A DNA stretch of 48,929 nt, from assembly GCF_049651565.1 (NCBI RefSeq), contig NZ_JBASCI010000120.1:1-48929 (forward strand). Direction: 5' to 3'. The translations under genes and the position numbers were made by a program. The stretch's first letter is position 1. The number at the start of each line of letters is the position of its first letter. Below, one piece after another: positions 17,394-26,342 of this stretch. The notes beneath the pieces are model-generated. The model made no database searches, was not told the DNA's origin, and saw only the letters and a program-made list of their open reading frames with translations. This DNA comes from Brooklawnia sp049651565 (lineage in GTDB: Bacteria > Actinomycetota > Actinomycetes > Propionibacteriales > Propionibacteriaceae).

Positions 17394-19411
17394 AACGGCG
17401 GGTCTTCGCTGCTCCAGGGAGAGGGTTCGGACTCCGGCTGGGCGAATGGTGGAGCGTCGTCTCCGAGCGCTTCGGGAGAATCCAGCGCTGAGAGCGGCGC
17501 TTCTTCCAAGGGCCTCAGCCAATCGGCAGCGATAGACATCGTCCGGCTGTTGGGCTCCGTTTCCGGTGCAAGAGGGCTGATCCTCACGATCACCGGCACC
17601 TGCGCTGATACGCCAGCGACCACGCAGACGCCTCTTGGAAGGATGGGTAACTGTTCGAAGGACACCCGGTCCAGATAGGAGACCGCCTTCTCAATCGCCA
17701 GCACATCGAGATTGTTCACAAGACGGTGAAGGAAGTAATTGTGGAGCTGCGAAATGATCGTCGGTGAGATGTCGTGGGGGCGCTGGCTGGCCAGCGTCAA
17801 GAACACCCCAAACTTGCGGCCCTCCTTGACGATCTCTTCGAACGTCTCAAGTCGGTAGTCGCGCCAAGCCTCGCTCTCGCGTGATGATTCCAAGGACAAT
17901 ATATTGTGAGCTTCGTCGATAATGAGGTTTAGGTACCGCGCGTTGGTTGGGTCTGTCTCCTTCTTTAGATCGTAGAGATGCTTGCACAGCAGCATCGGGA
18001 TCACCTTGCGCATCGACAAGTTGACATCACGCAGCGACACAACCGTCAAGGGCGCATCGTACTGGTCGCCGTCGTCCTCAACCGTGATCAGCTTCTTGAT
18101 GTCGGGCACTCGGGTTTCAAGACGCTTGATCAGAGGCGACAGGTGCTCGCGGTTGGAGAAGCCACTGATGATGTCGTTGTAGTACTGGAGCACGATCTTG
18201 AAGCGAATCAGGTCGATCCCCGGCTCGATCGTCGAAAAGTCGATCGGGAGAGCCACGATCTTGTCCTTCGTCAGTGACTCCCAGGTTGAATGATCGGGAT
18301 CGACGTAGTTGGTCCATTCTCCCCAGAAGAATTTTCCCTGCGTCGCGTTGTAATGGAGGTTCGTCTGGAAATCTTCGATCACGGCGGCCAACTCTTGGGG
18401 TGCCGTCGAGCCGAGACAGGTCTGGACCTCAGCCAGGAGGTTCAGTAGCGTCTGTCGGTCGACGGACTTGTCGCTGCTCTTCGTGGCGCGGAGGACCATG
18501 TCGCCAAGAACGGTCGAAAGGTCGTTGGGGTCTGCGAGCCGTCGATCCCAGTAGTCGCTGTTGAGGACGCGCGCGAGGAATGGGGCCTGTGTCTTCTCTG
18601 TGGCGTCGAGGAGTACCGTCCAGAAGGCGAGGTCGCTGACCGCGTTCGATGGAAGCGGTAGACGTGGACCACTACCGCTACGAGTGCTTAGCGCGTACTC
18701 GCGCTTATTCGCATCACTCGTCATCACAGAAGTGGAGCGGTTGTCCCCGCCCGAAGCGTCGCGGTTGAGGTACTCCCCATTGAAGTCAATCAGAACGAAC
18801 TGTGACCGTTGGCGGAAGGTATCCAATGCGCCGTATCGCGCGAACAGTTCGTGGTAGAGCTTGGCCAGCGTGTACGACTTGCCGCTGCCAGTGTTGCCGA
18901 AGATTCCAACGTGGCTCGCGAAGATGGAGTTCACACCCACGGACACGCTCTGTGTCGGTTCCATCGCGAGGACACCCACCTCGATGGGCGTGTCTGAATC
19001 TTCGACGAAGGAGTGGATGAGTCCAAACTCAGCCTCCGTGAGGATGAAGCACTCGTTGTCGAGGAGAGGCAGCTCTCGTACTCCCCGCTCGAAGCGCCCG
19101 CCCTCGATATACCCGATCAGACTGACCTGGAGCCGGCGGTTCATCGGATCGACTCCGCGCTTGTAGATGGGGGACGCGCTGCGATCCTGTTCGATGAGCT
19201 CGCCGTCGACCTTGGCGATCAGTTCCGAAAACCCCTTGGTGATCTTGAGGTAGCCTCCGACCGCGACGTTGCGGACGATGCCGCCCTGAAAGAGCAGGTG
19301 CGCGCCGTTCTTGAGCTTGTCGACGGCCACGTGAACCTGCCTTCCCTCGACCGAGACGACGCGACCAACCCGGAAGACATCTTCCTGCTCAACAGCGTCG
19401 CCCTCAAGCAT
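17390..19411 (-). CDS. herA: HerA-like hexameric ATPase of a SIR2-HerA defence pair
   Basis: 673 residues from ATG 19411, which overlaps the SIR2 stop by 8 nt; the longer upstream frame has no support. N-terminal HAS-barrel-like region (VGRVVSVEGRQVHVAVDKL), then the ATPase core: Walker A GNTGSGKS (172-179), FVLIDFNGEYL, Walker B YLNLIIDEAHNIL and sensor region FGVFLTLASQRPHDISP. HerA proteins form hexameric translocases. Paired with SIR2 they form a large complex that degrades NAD in response to phage infection. It is the last gene of the BREX/SIR2/HerA operon and converges on the methyltransferase gene. The acidic, Pro/Ser-rich tail after residue 620 is probably disordered. Confidence 0.88.
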   Translation of the reverse strand: MLEGDAVEQEDVFRVGRVVSVEGRQVHVAVDKLKNGAHLLFQGGIVRNVAVGGYLKITKGFSELIAKVDGELIEQDRSASPIYKRGVDPMNRRLQVSLIGYIEGGRFERGVRELPLLDNECFILTEAEFGLIHSFVEDSDTPIEVGVLAMEPTQSVSVGVNSIFASHVGIFGNTGSGKSYTLAKLYHELFARYGALDTFRQRSQFVLIDFNGEYLNRDASGGDNRSTSVMTSDANKREYALSTRSGSGPRLPLPSNAVSDLAFWTVLLDATEKTQAPFLARVLNSDYWDRRLADPNDLSTVLGDMVLRATKSSDKSVDRQTLLNLLAEVQTCLGSTAPQELAAVIEDFQTNLHYNATQGKFFWGEWTNYVDPDHSTWESLTKDKIVALPIDFSTIEPGIDLIRFKIVLQYYNDIISGFSNREHLSPLIKRLETRVPDIKKLITVEDDGDQYDAPLTVVSLRDVNLSMRKVIPMLLCKHLYDLKKETDPTNARYLNLIIDEAHNILSLESSRESEAWRDYRLETFEEIVKEGRKFGVFLTLASQRPHDISPTIISQLHNYFLHRLVNNLDVLAIEKAVSYLDRVSFEQLPILPRGVCVVAGVSAQVPVIVRISPLAPETEPNSRTMSIAADWLRPLEEAPLSALDSPEALGDDAPPFAQPESEPSPWSSEDPPF

Positions 19412-20669
19412 CAGCGTTCTCGCCCGACGAGATACGGATACCAAGCTCGATCCGCTGGTCCGGCTCGGCGAACTTGTCCGCAATGATCGGAGCGAAGTAG
19501 TCGCGGGTCACAGCGTCGAGAGTCGCTTTGATCTCGTCATTACCGTCCTCGGGAACCGCGGGAACGATGAAGAGAATGTTGCTGTTTTTGACGTCGATGT
19601 CGGGGACCAGCTTCTGGTACTCCGCACGATCGGCCCGGCCGTAGCAGAAGACAATCACTTGGAGTGTCGGATTCGCGCGAGCGGCACGCAGCACAACGTC
19701 ACGGAGGTGCTCATCTCGGAAGGAAAAACCGTGAACGAACAGGACACTATTCTCCTTCTCCAACTCATTAGCGAATCGGCGGATCAACTCGTAGTAGGTC
19801 TCGTTCAGGACAGTTGTGGCGAACTTCCGCTTGTCAGGGTTGACAATGCCGAGCTTGTCGTATGCGGTGACGAATCCGCGAACTGCGTCAGGCATTGGTC
19901 CCGAGGTTGCCTTCGCGACGAGGTCTGTCGCATCCACCTCGGCCGGGCTGCTGATTGCGATGAGGTGTTCACGTGCTGCAGCGAGCGCCGTCTTGACCTC
20001 GGAGACGACAGTCAGTCCGTGGTCGAACGTTATCTCGGTCCGTCCCGCGACTCCAATCTCGTGGCGCCATGCGGCCGAGCCATGAAGCTTCAAGAGGTTG
20101 AACACCGGCACCTCTGATCGCTGCTCGAACCTGCTAGACATGCGGAGGCGGATGGTGTTGAAATCGCCAAGGTCAAATCGAGGTCGAATCTTGCCGCTGA
20201 AGCCATCGCTGAAGTCGAGCCCCATCTGCTCCATTGCGACCTCGAAAACCATGTCGATGTTCGTCGTAAAGATGTTGGCTTGCCTGGCAAGTATGGAGCT
20301 GTGACGCTTGAGAAGAATGCGGTTGATAGTCCGCAGGAACTTGGCGTACGAGGTCAGAACGGATTCTGCGTCAGCATGGCGCTCAACGACCTTTAGATTC
20401 GGCACGAGTACTGAGTCGAAGAAGTATGCGTAAATGGACGCCCGGACGACCGTCTTCAGGTCGTTGTCCGCAGTTGATTCAGCGAGTTCCGTCAGCGCCT
20501 CTTCCACGTTTCCAAGCAGACCGAAGAACGATGAAGGAGTACCTGCGCCAATCAGGAAACTCAGGTGGGAGTCCTGAACGATCGTACGAAGGCGCTCCGG
20601 ACTGAGGCTGTCATCAGAGTTGCCCAACACGGGTCTATGTGGGATCCCGTTGATGCTGATGTCGGTCAT
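19404..20669 (-). CDS. SIR2-like NADase, partner of HerA
   Basis: 421 residues from ATG 20669, which overlaps the brxL stop by 4 nt (ATGA); the frame extending to 20810 lies inside brxL and is rejected. SIR2 fold signatures: LSFLIGAGTPSSFF (NAD-binding GAG, 41-43), NIFTTNIDMVFE (the conserved TTN-x-D), FNLLKLHGSAAW (catalytic His in KLHG) and VLFVHGFSFRDEHLRDVV. Defence SIR2 domains cleave NAD rather than deacetylate, starving infected cells. Its direct overlap with herA downstream marks a SIR2-HerA pair. Its overlap with brxL upstream places this abortive-infection pair inside the BREX transcript. Confidence 0.88.
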   Translation of the reverse strand: MTDISINGIPHRPVLGNSDDSLSPERLRTIVQDSHLSFLIGAGTPSSFFGLLGNVEEALTELAESTADNDLKTVVRASIYAYFFDSVLVPNLKVVERHADAESVLTSYAKFLRTINRILLKRHSSILARQANIFTTNIDMVFEVAMEQMGLDFSDGFSGKIRPRFDLGDFNTIRLRMSSRFEQRSEVPVFNLLKLHGSAAWRHEIGVAGRTEITFDHGLTVVSEVKTALAAAREHLIAISSPAEVDATDLVAKATSGPMPDAVRGFVTAYDKLGIVNPDKRKFATTVLNETYYELIRRFANELEKENSVLFVHGFSFRDEHLRDVVLRAARANPTLQVIVFCYGRADRAEYQKLVPDIDVKNSNILFIVPAVPEDGNDEIKATLDAVTRDYFAPIIADKFAEPDQRIELGIRISSGENADA

Positions 20670-22789
20670 GAGCCACCGTTGCCTTCGTTGATGTAGGTGA
20701 TGCCGAACGCGAAGACCTGGCGGAACTCTTGGCGTCGGGAGCCGAGGTCGTACGGGCTGCCGGAGCCCTTCTGGAAGATGTCGAGTCCTCGGCCAAGGAG
20801 GAGCTTCCATCCGTGGTCGGTGCGGATTGACCTGTCGTGGATGGTTTCGTCCCAGGTGACCGTGAACTGGATGCCTGCGGTGGCGGCGCTGTCTTGGATG
20901 TCCTTGAGCATGAGGAGGTGCTGTTGCCCGTACTCGCCTCGGACTTCCTTGGTCACGAGCGTGACGGTGATTTCGTCGGCGGGGTCTTTGGAGGCTGCCA
21001 GTAGAGCGAGCAGGTCGACGAGGTTGCGCCCTTGGTGCGGCAGCCGGATGTAGGGGTCGACGATGGTGATGTCGCTTGCACCGCGGAGGTACGGCATGAG
21101 CAGCGCTTCGTAGGAGACTCCGCGTTGGTTCTCCTGGAACTCTCGGTGTCCCTCGAATAGTTGAGGCGCCCGCTCGTCCGATGGCTGGATCGCCGTTGTG
21201 GGCTCCGTGTCGGCGGTGTCAGCCTCAGCGGTCGAGGCTGCGTCGTCGGCCTGGGGCGATCGCGCTTGGTAGTAGTCGGGGTACTCGTCTTCTTCGAGGG
21301 TGGTGACGCCGTGCCAGGTGCCGGTTGTGTCGCTGTAGCCGAAGTTGACGGCGGCCATGGTGGTGTCGATTCGCAGGATTTGGTCCTTGACGCGCTTGCG
21401 TCCTTCGATGGCGAAGCGGAGCAGTTCCTCGATCTCGGCTGGGGTTGCTTTGCCATCGGGGTAGATGAGCTTCATCAGGCCGGAGAAGGTCTTGTGGATG
21501 CCGTCGCGGTCGCGGGTGGAGATGTCTGAGCCGAGGGTGAAGTGCTGCTGGTAGCGGTCGGAGTAGTCGGTGTTGCGCATCGACCGCAGCACTTCGGCGA
21601 TGTAGTCGACGACGAAGCCGTAGCCGGCGGAGAACATCTCACTGCGGATGGTGTCTACCTCCCAGCCGGGGATGTAGAAGTGGAGCCGGTCGAGGTAGGC
21701 GGAGTCGTGGTACGCCTCGGGCAGTTCGTCGAAGAGGTCGGAGTGCTTGAGCATGTAGGGCACGTTGTGCGAGGTGTTGCCCACGAACACCATCGATGCT
21801 TCGGCGCCGAGTGTCTCCACCCCACGGGAGAACGACTTGTTCGCCATGTAGTTCTTCATGATGTCGACGAGTGCTTTGTCGGTGCGCTTCTTCTTTCCGG
21901 CGAACTCGTCGAACGCGACAACATCCCAGTAGCCGACCAGGCCGATGCGGCCGTTGGCGTTGTTGACGAAGAGCTTGGGGACGGTGACCTCGCCACCGGA
22001 GATCAGCATGCCGTGGGGCGAGAACTCGGAGTAGATGTGGGACTTGCCGGTGCCCTTCGGCCCGAGCTCGACCAGGTTGTAGTTGCGCTCAACGAACGGG
22101 ATGAGGCGCACGAGCTGCAGGAGCTTTGCACGGCGGCCGAACATCTCGGGGTTGAACCCGATGGACTGGATCAGCAGGTCGATCCACTCTTCCGTGTTGA
22201 ATCCCAGGCGTGATTCGAGGTAGCCCTCGTAGTCGAAGCTCGACATCTGGATCGGCTTCAGGCTCCCAAGTATCCACGGCACAACGCGAGCGTCGTCGCT
22301 GTGGAAGTACTCGATGTCGCAGATGCACCACACGCCGCCGACGAGCAGCTTCGGGTTCGCCTTCACGGTCGCCGGTTCGACGATCACACCGCTGAGGCCC
22401 AGGTTGGCGAACGATGCCTGGTACACGTCCTGCTTGTCGTTCAGAGTCACGGTCACCTTGTCGATGATCCGGTGGCGGCCCTTCTCGCGGATGGTGGACT
22501 TCACCAGTTCGGACTCGTTGCGGTGTACGTAGTGGTCAGCGAGAATCTTGCGCACCGCGTCGATACCGGCCTGGATCGTCGCCTCGTCGTCGGACGCGGC
22601 GTACTGGCCGAGAAGGTACTCCAGCACGTAGGAGGGGACGATCGCGTTGCCCTTGACGGCTTTCACGAGGTCCTTGCGCACGACCGAGCCGCCGAACAGC
22701 AGGTTGATCTTGTAGTCGAGGTCGCTCTGCTGCGGTGTACTCGTCGCGGCGTCTGGTTCTTCGCCGGGATGGTTCTGGGTGTCCGTCAT
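20666..22789 (-). CDS. brxL: BREX protein BrxL with AAA+ core and MIT_C-like C-terminal domain
   Basis: 707 residues from ATG 22789, 14 bases after the pglZ stop; the frame start at 22870 lies inside pglZ. The N-terminal BrxL region begins DLDYKINLLFGGSVVRKDLV. The AAA+ core has Walker A GPKGTGKSHIYSE and Walker B VVAFDEFAG, then VGNTSHNVPYML and DRLHFYIPGWE. BrxL is a ring-forming DNA-binding ATPase needed for phage restriction in BREX type 1. The tail is unusual: after an acidic linker come ITIVDPYIRLPHQGRNLVDL, TVTLVTKEVRGEYG and ETIHDRSIRTDHGWKLLLGR with LDIFQK. These match the MIT_C (phospholipase D-like, membrane-binding) fold known from eukaryotic MITD1, in place of a recognisable Lon protease domain. 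Confidence 0.88.
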   Translation of the reverse strand: MTDTQNHPGEEPDAATSTPQQSDLDYKINLLFGGSVVRKDLVKAVKGNAIVPSYVLEYLLGQYAASDDEATIQAGIDAVRKILADHYVHRNESELVKSTIREKGRHRIIDKVTVTLNDKQDVYQASFANLGLSGVIVEPATVKANPKLLVGGVWCICDIEYFHSDDARVVPWILGSLKPIQMSSFDYEGYLESRLGFNTEEWIDLLIQSIGFNPEMFGRRAKLLQLVRLIPFVERNYNLVELGPKGTGKSHIYSEFSPHGMLISGGEVTVPKLFVNNANGRIGLVGYWDVVAFDEFAGKKKRTDKALVDIMKNYMANKSFSRGVETLGAEASMVFVGNTSHNVPYMLKHSDLFDELPEAYHDSAYLDRLHFYIPGWEVDTIRSEMFSAGYGFVVDYIAEVLRSMRNTDYSDRYQQHFTLGSDISTRDRDGIHKTFSGLMKLIYPDGKATPAEIEELLRFAIEGRKRVKDQILRIDTTMAAVNFGYSDTTGTWHGVTTLEEDEYPDYYQARSPQADDAASTAEADTADTEPTTAIQPSDERAPQLFEGHREFQENQRGVSYEALLMPYLRGASDITIVDPYIRLPHQGRNLVDLLALLAASKDPADEITVTLVTKEVRGEYGQQHLLMLKDIQDSAATAGIQFTVTWDETIHDRSIRTDHGWKLLLGRGLDIFQKGSGSPYDLGSRRQEFRQVFAFGITYINEGNGGS

Positions 22790-22803
22790 GGCTGCTGCTT
22801 CCC

Positions 22804-25299
22804 CTAGAAATCGAAGTCCGACGTGAACGAGCGCTTGAGCAGGTACTGAGCCCGCTGGTAGACGCGCCACTGTGTGGTGTTGGGTATCTGCTCTTCGAGT
22901 CGGAACTCGACCGTGCGGTTGTTGAACTCGTTGGCGTCCTGGCTGAGCAGCATCCGTGCACTCTGGTAGCGGTCACGCTTGTCGTCGGAGGGCTGGTCGA
23001 AGATCAGCTCGGGCTGGTTTGAGATCAGGGTCTCGCCGACGTAGATGCCCGCGCGCAGGGTGCGCGGCTGGACCTTCTCGCTCACTGGCTCGGACTGGAA
23101 GAGCTTCACGACAAGTTGCCCGGTGGTGATCTTGTCAGTCTCGGGTAGAACCTCGACGTTGACGGGCCGGGTGTCGCTCTTGCGCTTCTTGTTGACCGTG
23201 ACGACCGGCACCACGACTTCCTGGAGCGAGGCTCCGCCGTGGACGAACCGTGAGCCAGCTCCTGGGAGCTTGAGGCGGTGGATTGACTTGGGAATCTGTA
23301 CCTCAAGGTCGCTGCTGAGCCCCACCTGTTGGGGCTCAAACGTCCGGAAGGCCGGATCGTCCTTGAGGCCCCGCCCGAGCACGTATCGACGGTTGGTGAC
23401 CACCAGGTCGTCGCCCTGCGGCTTGGTCGAGAGGTACGAGGCGTCGGCTAGTGCGGTGTCCTGGAAGAGGAAGCCGTGGTCGGCGGTGACGAGGATGTTC
23501 GTGGCGTTCGCGTTGGTCAGCCGCTTGATCAGGTCCACCAGATCGCGCAGCGCGTCGTTGGCGGCCTCGAACACCTGCCGCTCCGTGGTCGCCTTGTCGC
23601 CAATTGCGTCGATCCGGTCGTGGTAGACGTACAGCACCTGGTGTGCACCGTAGCGTTCGCGCAGCTCACCGCGCGGCATCGACAACACTTCCTCGGCCCG
23701 GATCGCGAACCCACCCACTGGAGCCAAGACCTTGTTGCGGTTCGCAGTTCCGTCGGAACGCTGGCCGTCAACGAGCACGGGATCACCACCACGGGAGTGG
23801 GCCAGGGTCTTGTGTGGAAGCAGAGCCGCCATGCCGAGCTGGGTGTAGCTCGGCAGCACACCCAGCATCGCGTCGAGTTCCGCATCGAAGCGGTCTTCCT
23901 GCCGGATGCGTGAGCGGAGTTCATCGGCGATCTCGTAGCGCAGCGCATCGGAGATGATGACGACGGCCTTCCGGTTGCCCTTGCAGATGATCGGCTCAAC
24001 GTGATCGGTGAAGAACCTGGTCTGCGGTCGTAGCGTCACGGATCGCCAGTCCTGCACGGCGTCGACCTGCTGCTGCCAGGAGTTGCCTAGCTCATACAGA
24101 TAGCGGTTCGCATAGTGCTTCTCAACCTCGACGCGGAGAGCTTCCAGCGGGCCGGCGTACTCCGTGATGCGAGCGGCAAAGTGGAACTGTCGATAGAGCT
24201 GGTCGATGCGGAACCACTGCTTGCGGTAGCGGTCCAGGCCCTCGTCGAACGACGTTATCGCGAACCGCGCGGTTGAGAGTTCGCTCAGCAGGTCCGAGGC
24301 GGCGCCGAGCGCCGTGTACAACTCCCGATACCCGTCCACCCAGATGCTGCTCTGGCGCGCACGGATCGTCTCTGAGACCTCCCGCGCGTTCATCGTCCGT
24401 TCGCCAACTGCCTGGGCGAGCAGACTGATGACCTTTTGTTCCACATCCTCGAAGAGGTCATTGCCTACAAGGTCGATGAGTTCGGCGTCCTCGATGCTGT
24501 CCGCGTAGCTCAGGCTCTCTGATGCTCGGCGCGCCAAGATCGCGAGAGCGGCGGCGCTGCGCCGGTCATTGCGCAGGCTCGCGAAGTCGAGCTGAATGTT
24601 GCGCAGCGCACCCGGAACCTCCGATGCGAACCCGTTGGCGGCCTGGCGGAACATCCACAACACGAAGTCATCGACGCTGGGCTCGTTCGCTTCATAGCCG
24701 TAAATCTTGGCTACCCCAGCCCAGTGGAACCCATCGAGCCCCTGCTCAACCAGAGCTTCGTACTTGCTCGCCTCGCTGCGTGCGTTCTCGATCAGCAGCG
24801 TGCGAGTGAGTTCCAGCATGCTGTGCTCACGCTGGCCAACCAGAACCGCGCACATCTTGGCGCGCAACCGATCCGCATCGTCGTCGGCCGTGAGTAGGGT
24901 CTTGAGGGTCTGCACTCGCTTGGCGGCCCGGAAGAACTTCTCGTGGTCGCGGACGACCTGGTCGATTCGGGGGCCATCGAGCCCAAGGTCCTGTCGCACG
25001 AGCGCCGGACGGTCGGCGGTGAACACGCCGTAGGCCAGCTCAAGGTCGAGCAACCAGTTGCCGACGCCGGCGGGGACGCCACCTGCTCGGTAGATGAGGA
25101 ACTTGGCCGTCGGATCGTCATGTAGCACACGGTTCTTCACCGCGTACTCGTTGTTCTCGACGCGCAACGTCGTGACTTCGCCGAGGTCAAGCGTGTCGAG
25201 CTCGGCAGCGTACTCTCCCTCCGTGTCATGCCAGAACACGAGCCGTTGCGACTCGAATCGCTGCTCCAGATGTGGAAGGACGGCGCTGAGTGAACTCAT
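22804..25299 (-). CDS. pglZ: BREX protein PglZ (alkaline-phosphatase-superfamily)
   Basis: 831 residues. PglZ is a core BREX protein of the alkaline-phosphatase superfamily; it binds metal and has nuclease or phosphodiesterase activity in vitro, and is needed for both methylation and restriction. The PglZ domain shows KAVVIISDALRYEIADEL near residue 445 and ATNILVTADHGFLFQDTA near residue 605, the metal-binding motifs. The N-terminal half begins LPHLEQRFESQRLVFWHDTE, typical of BREX PglZ. The start overlaps the DUF1016 stop by 4 nt and brxL follows 14 bp after the stop, so all are one transcript. Length is normal for the family. Confidence 0.94.
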   Translation of the reverse strand: MSSLSAVLPHLEQRFESQRLVFWHDTEGEYAAELDTLDLGEVTTLRVENNEYAVKNRVLHDDPTAKFLIYRAGGVPAGVGNWLLDLELAYGVFTADRPALVRQDLGLDGPRIDQVVRDHEKFFRAAKRVQTLKTLLTADDDADRLRAKMCAVLVGQREHSMLELTRTLLIENARSEASKYEALVEQGLDGFHWAGVAKIYGYEANEPSVDDFVLWMFRQAANGFASEVPGALRNIQLDFASLRNDRRSAAALAILARRASESLSYADSIEDAELIDLVGNDLFEDVEQKVISLLAQAVGERTMNAREVSETIRARQSSIWVDGYRELYTALGAASDLLSELSTARFAITSFDEGLDRYRKQWFRIDQLYRQFHFAARITEYAGPLEALRVEVEKHYANRYLYELGNSWQQQVDAVQDWRSVTLRPQTRFFTDHVEPIICKGNRKAVVIISDALRYEIADELRSRIRQEDRFDAELDAMLGVLPSYTQLGMAALLPHKTLAHSRGGDPVLVDGQRSDGTANRNKVLAPVGGFAIRAEEVLSMPRGELRERYGAHQVLYVYHDRIDAIGDKATTERQVFEAANDALRDLVDLIKRLTNANATNILVTADHGFLFQDTALADASYLSTKPQGDDLVVTNRRYVLGRGLKDDPAFRTFEPQQVGLSSDLEVQIPKSIHRLKLPGAGSRFVHGGASLQEVVVPVVTVNKKRKSDTRPVNVEVLPETDKITTGQLVVKLFQSEPVSEKVQPRTLRAGIYVGETLISNQPELIFDQPSDDKRDRYQSARMLLSQDANEFNNRTVEFRLEEQIPNTTQWRVYQRAQYLLKRSFTSDFDF

Positions 25300-26342
25300 T
25301 CTGCGCCCTCCTGCCCCGATGTCGCTTCGATCTCGCGCCTCGCGACCCTCTCGGTGGCCGCCTGATAAATCTGCTGGATGCGTGCTTGCAACTCGGCCTT
25401 CGGCGGTAGCGCGGTCCAGTACTCAGCGACGACGATCCCGTCCTTGTGCATCTCCAGCAGCTCGATCTGCTCGCGGCCCGTCTCCGTGCACAGGATCAGT
25501 CCGATCGGTGGCTCCTCACCCTCCCGCCGTTCGTAGCGGTCAAGCCACTTGAGATAGAGCTTCATCTGGCCCTCGTAGGCGGCCTTGAACTTGCCGATCT
25601 TCAACTCGACGGCGACCAGGCGTCTCAGCGGTCTGCTGAAGAAGAGCAGGTCGAGGTGGTAGTCGTCATCGTCGATGATCATCCGCTTCTGGCGCTCGAC
25701 GAACGCGAAGCCGTTGCCCGCTTCGAGCAGGAACGCCTCCATGTCTCGGACGATCGCTGCTTCGAGGTCGCGTTCGAGGAAGGTGTCCTCCAGACCGAGG
25801 AAGTCCAGCAGGTACGGGTCGCGGAACACGTCGCGCGGGACGCCGGTCTCGCCCACGAACTGCGCGTTAGCGATCTCGCGGCGCTCGAACGCCTTCCGTG
25901 AGATCAGATGCCGCAGGCCTCGAACGCTCAGCCCCTGAGCCATGACCTCCTGCACGTAGAAGGCTCTGGCCTCTGGGGACTTCAGGGGAAGCAGGGCTCG
26001 GAAGTGGGTCCAGCTCAATTGTCGTCCCAGCGAGACGACGATCTGCTCGTCGGGGAACTGCTCGGCGAACTGGACCATACGGCGAAGGTTCTTCTCCTCG
26101 TACGAACGCCCGTACCGCTCCACCAATTGTCGTCCCAGCGAGACGACAATCTGCTCGCCGTAGGCAGCGCGCTCCGAGCCGAGCACTTCCTCGCCGACAA
26201 GCCGGCCGAGCCGCCAGAAGGTCAACGTGAGTGCGAGGTTTGCCTGGCGGGCAGCCGCCGCCTGGCCCTCCTCGATCACCTCTGCGGCACGCGCGAGCAA
26301 CTCCCGTTCGGCTCCCTGGCCGCTCCGAGCGATCTCACTCAT
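25296..26342 (-). CDS. DUF1016 (YhcG) family PD-(D/E)XK nuclease inside the BREX operon
   Basis: 348 residues. The N-terminal domain (about 15-160) is the DUF1016 helical/HTH-like region with LTFWRLGRLVGEEVLG, an internal repeat QIVVSLGRQL at 64-73 and 100-109, and LSWTHFRALLPL. The C-terminal half is a PD-(D/E)XK nuclease with MEAFLLEAGNGF, VERQKRMIIDDDDYHLDLLF and VAVELKIGKFKAAYEGQMKL. Its start overlaps the pglX stop by 8 nt and its stop overlaps pglZ by 4 nt, so it was built into the BREX operon, a place where type 1 systems sometimes carry accessory nucleases. It is clearly paralogous to the gene at 46242-47321. At DNA level the two protein repeats are nearly exact palindromic copies (separate entries). 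Confidence 0.9.
   Translation of the reverse strand: MSEIARSGQGAERELLARAAEVIEEGQAAAARQANLALTLTFWRLGRLVGEEVLGSERAAYGEQIVVSLGRQLVERYGRSYEEKNLRRMVQFAEQFPDEQIVVSLGRQLSWTHFRALLPLKSPEARAFYVQEVMAQGLSVRGLRHLISRKAFERREIANAQFVGETGVPRDVFRDPYLLDFLGLEDTFLERDLEAAIVRDMEAFLLEAGNGFAFVERQKRMIIDDDDYHLDLLFFSRPLRRLVAVELKIGKFKAAYEGQMKLYLKWLDRYERREGEEPPIGLILCTETGREQIELLEMHKDGIVVAEYWTALPPKAELQARIQQIYQAATERVARREIEATSGQEGAE
26016..26049. repeat. DUF1016 palindromic repeat, gene 1, distal copy
   Basis: 34 bp identical to the copy at 26124-26157 except one base (G at 26040 versus A at 26148), at an offset of exactly 108 bp (36 codons). The core has 9-bp arms, ATTGTCGTC and GACGACGAT, around a 7-bp centre, with one mismatch at the arm end. 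It encodes residues 100-109 of the nuclease. Confidence 0.9.
26124..26157. repeat. DUF1016 palindromic repeat, gene 1, proximal copy
   Basis: Second copy, encoding residues 64-73. Here the inverted repeat is perfect: ATTGTCGTC, a 7-bp centre, then GACGACAAT. The codons used (ATT, GGA, CGA, CAA, TTG) look unusual for this GC-rich DNA and, apart from one ATT/ATC change, are the same in both copies. Confidence 0.9.

Noticed and set aside
20670..20810. Longer N-terminus for the SIR2 protein
   Set aside because: Lies inside brxL, Arg/Pro-rich translation; ATG 20669 overlaps the brxL stop and begins the real protein.
26016..26157. Explaining the DUF1016 repeat purely as a duplicated protein motif
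   Set aside because: Protein-level repetition is known in the family as I recall it, but near-complete identity at synonymous positions, unusual codons and palindromy go beyond what the peptide needs, so it was kept as a finding.
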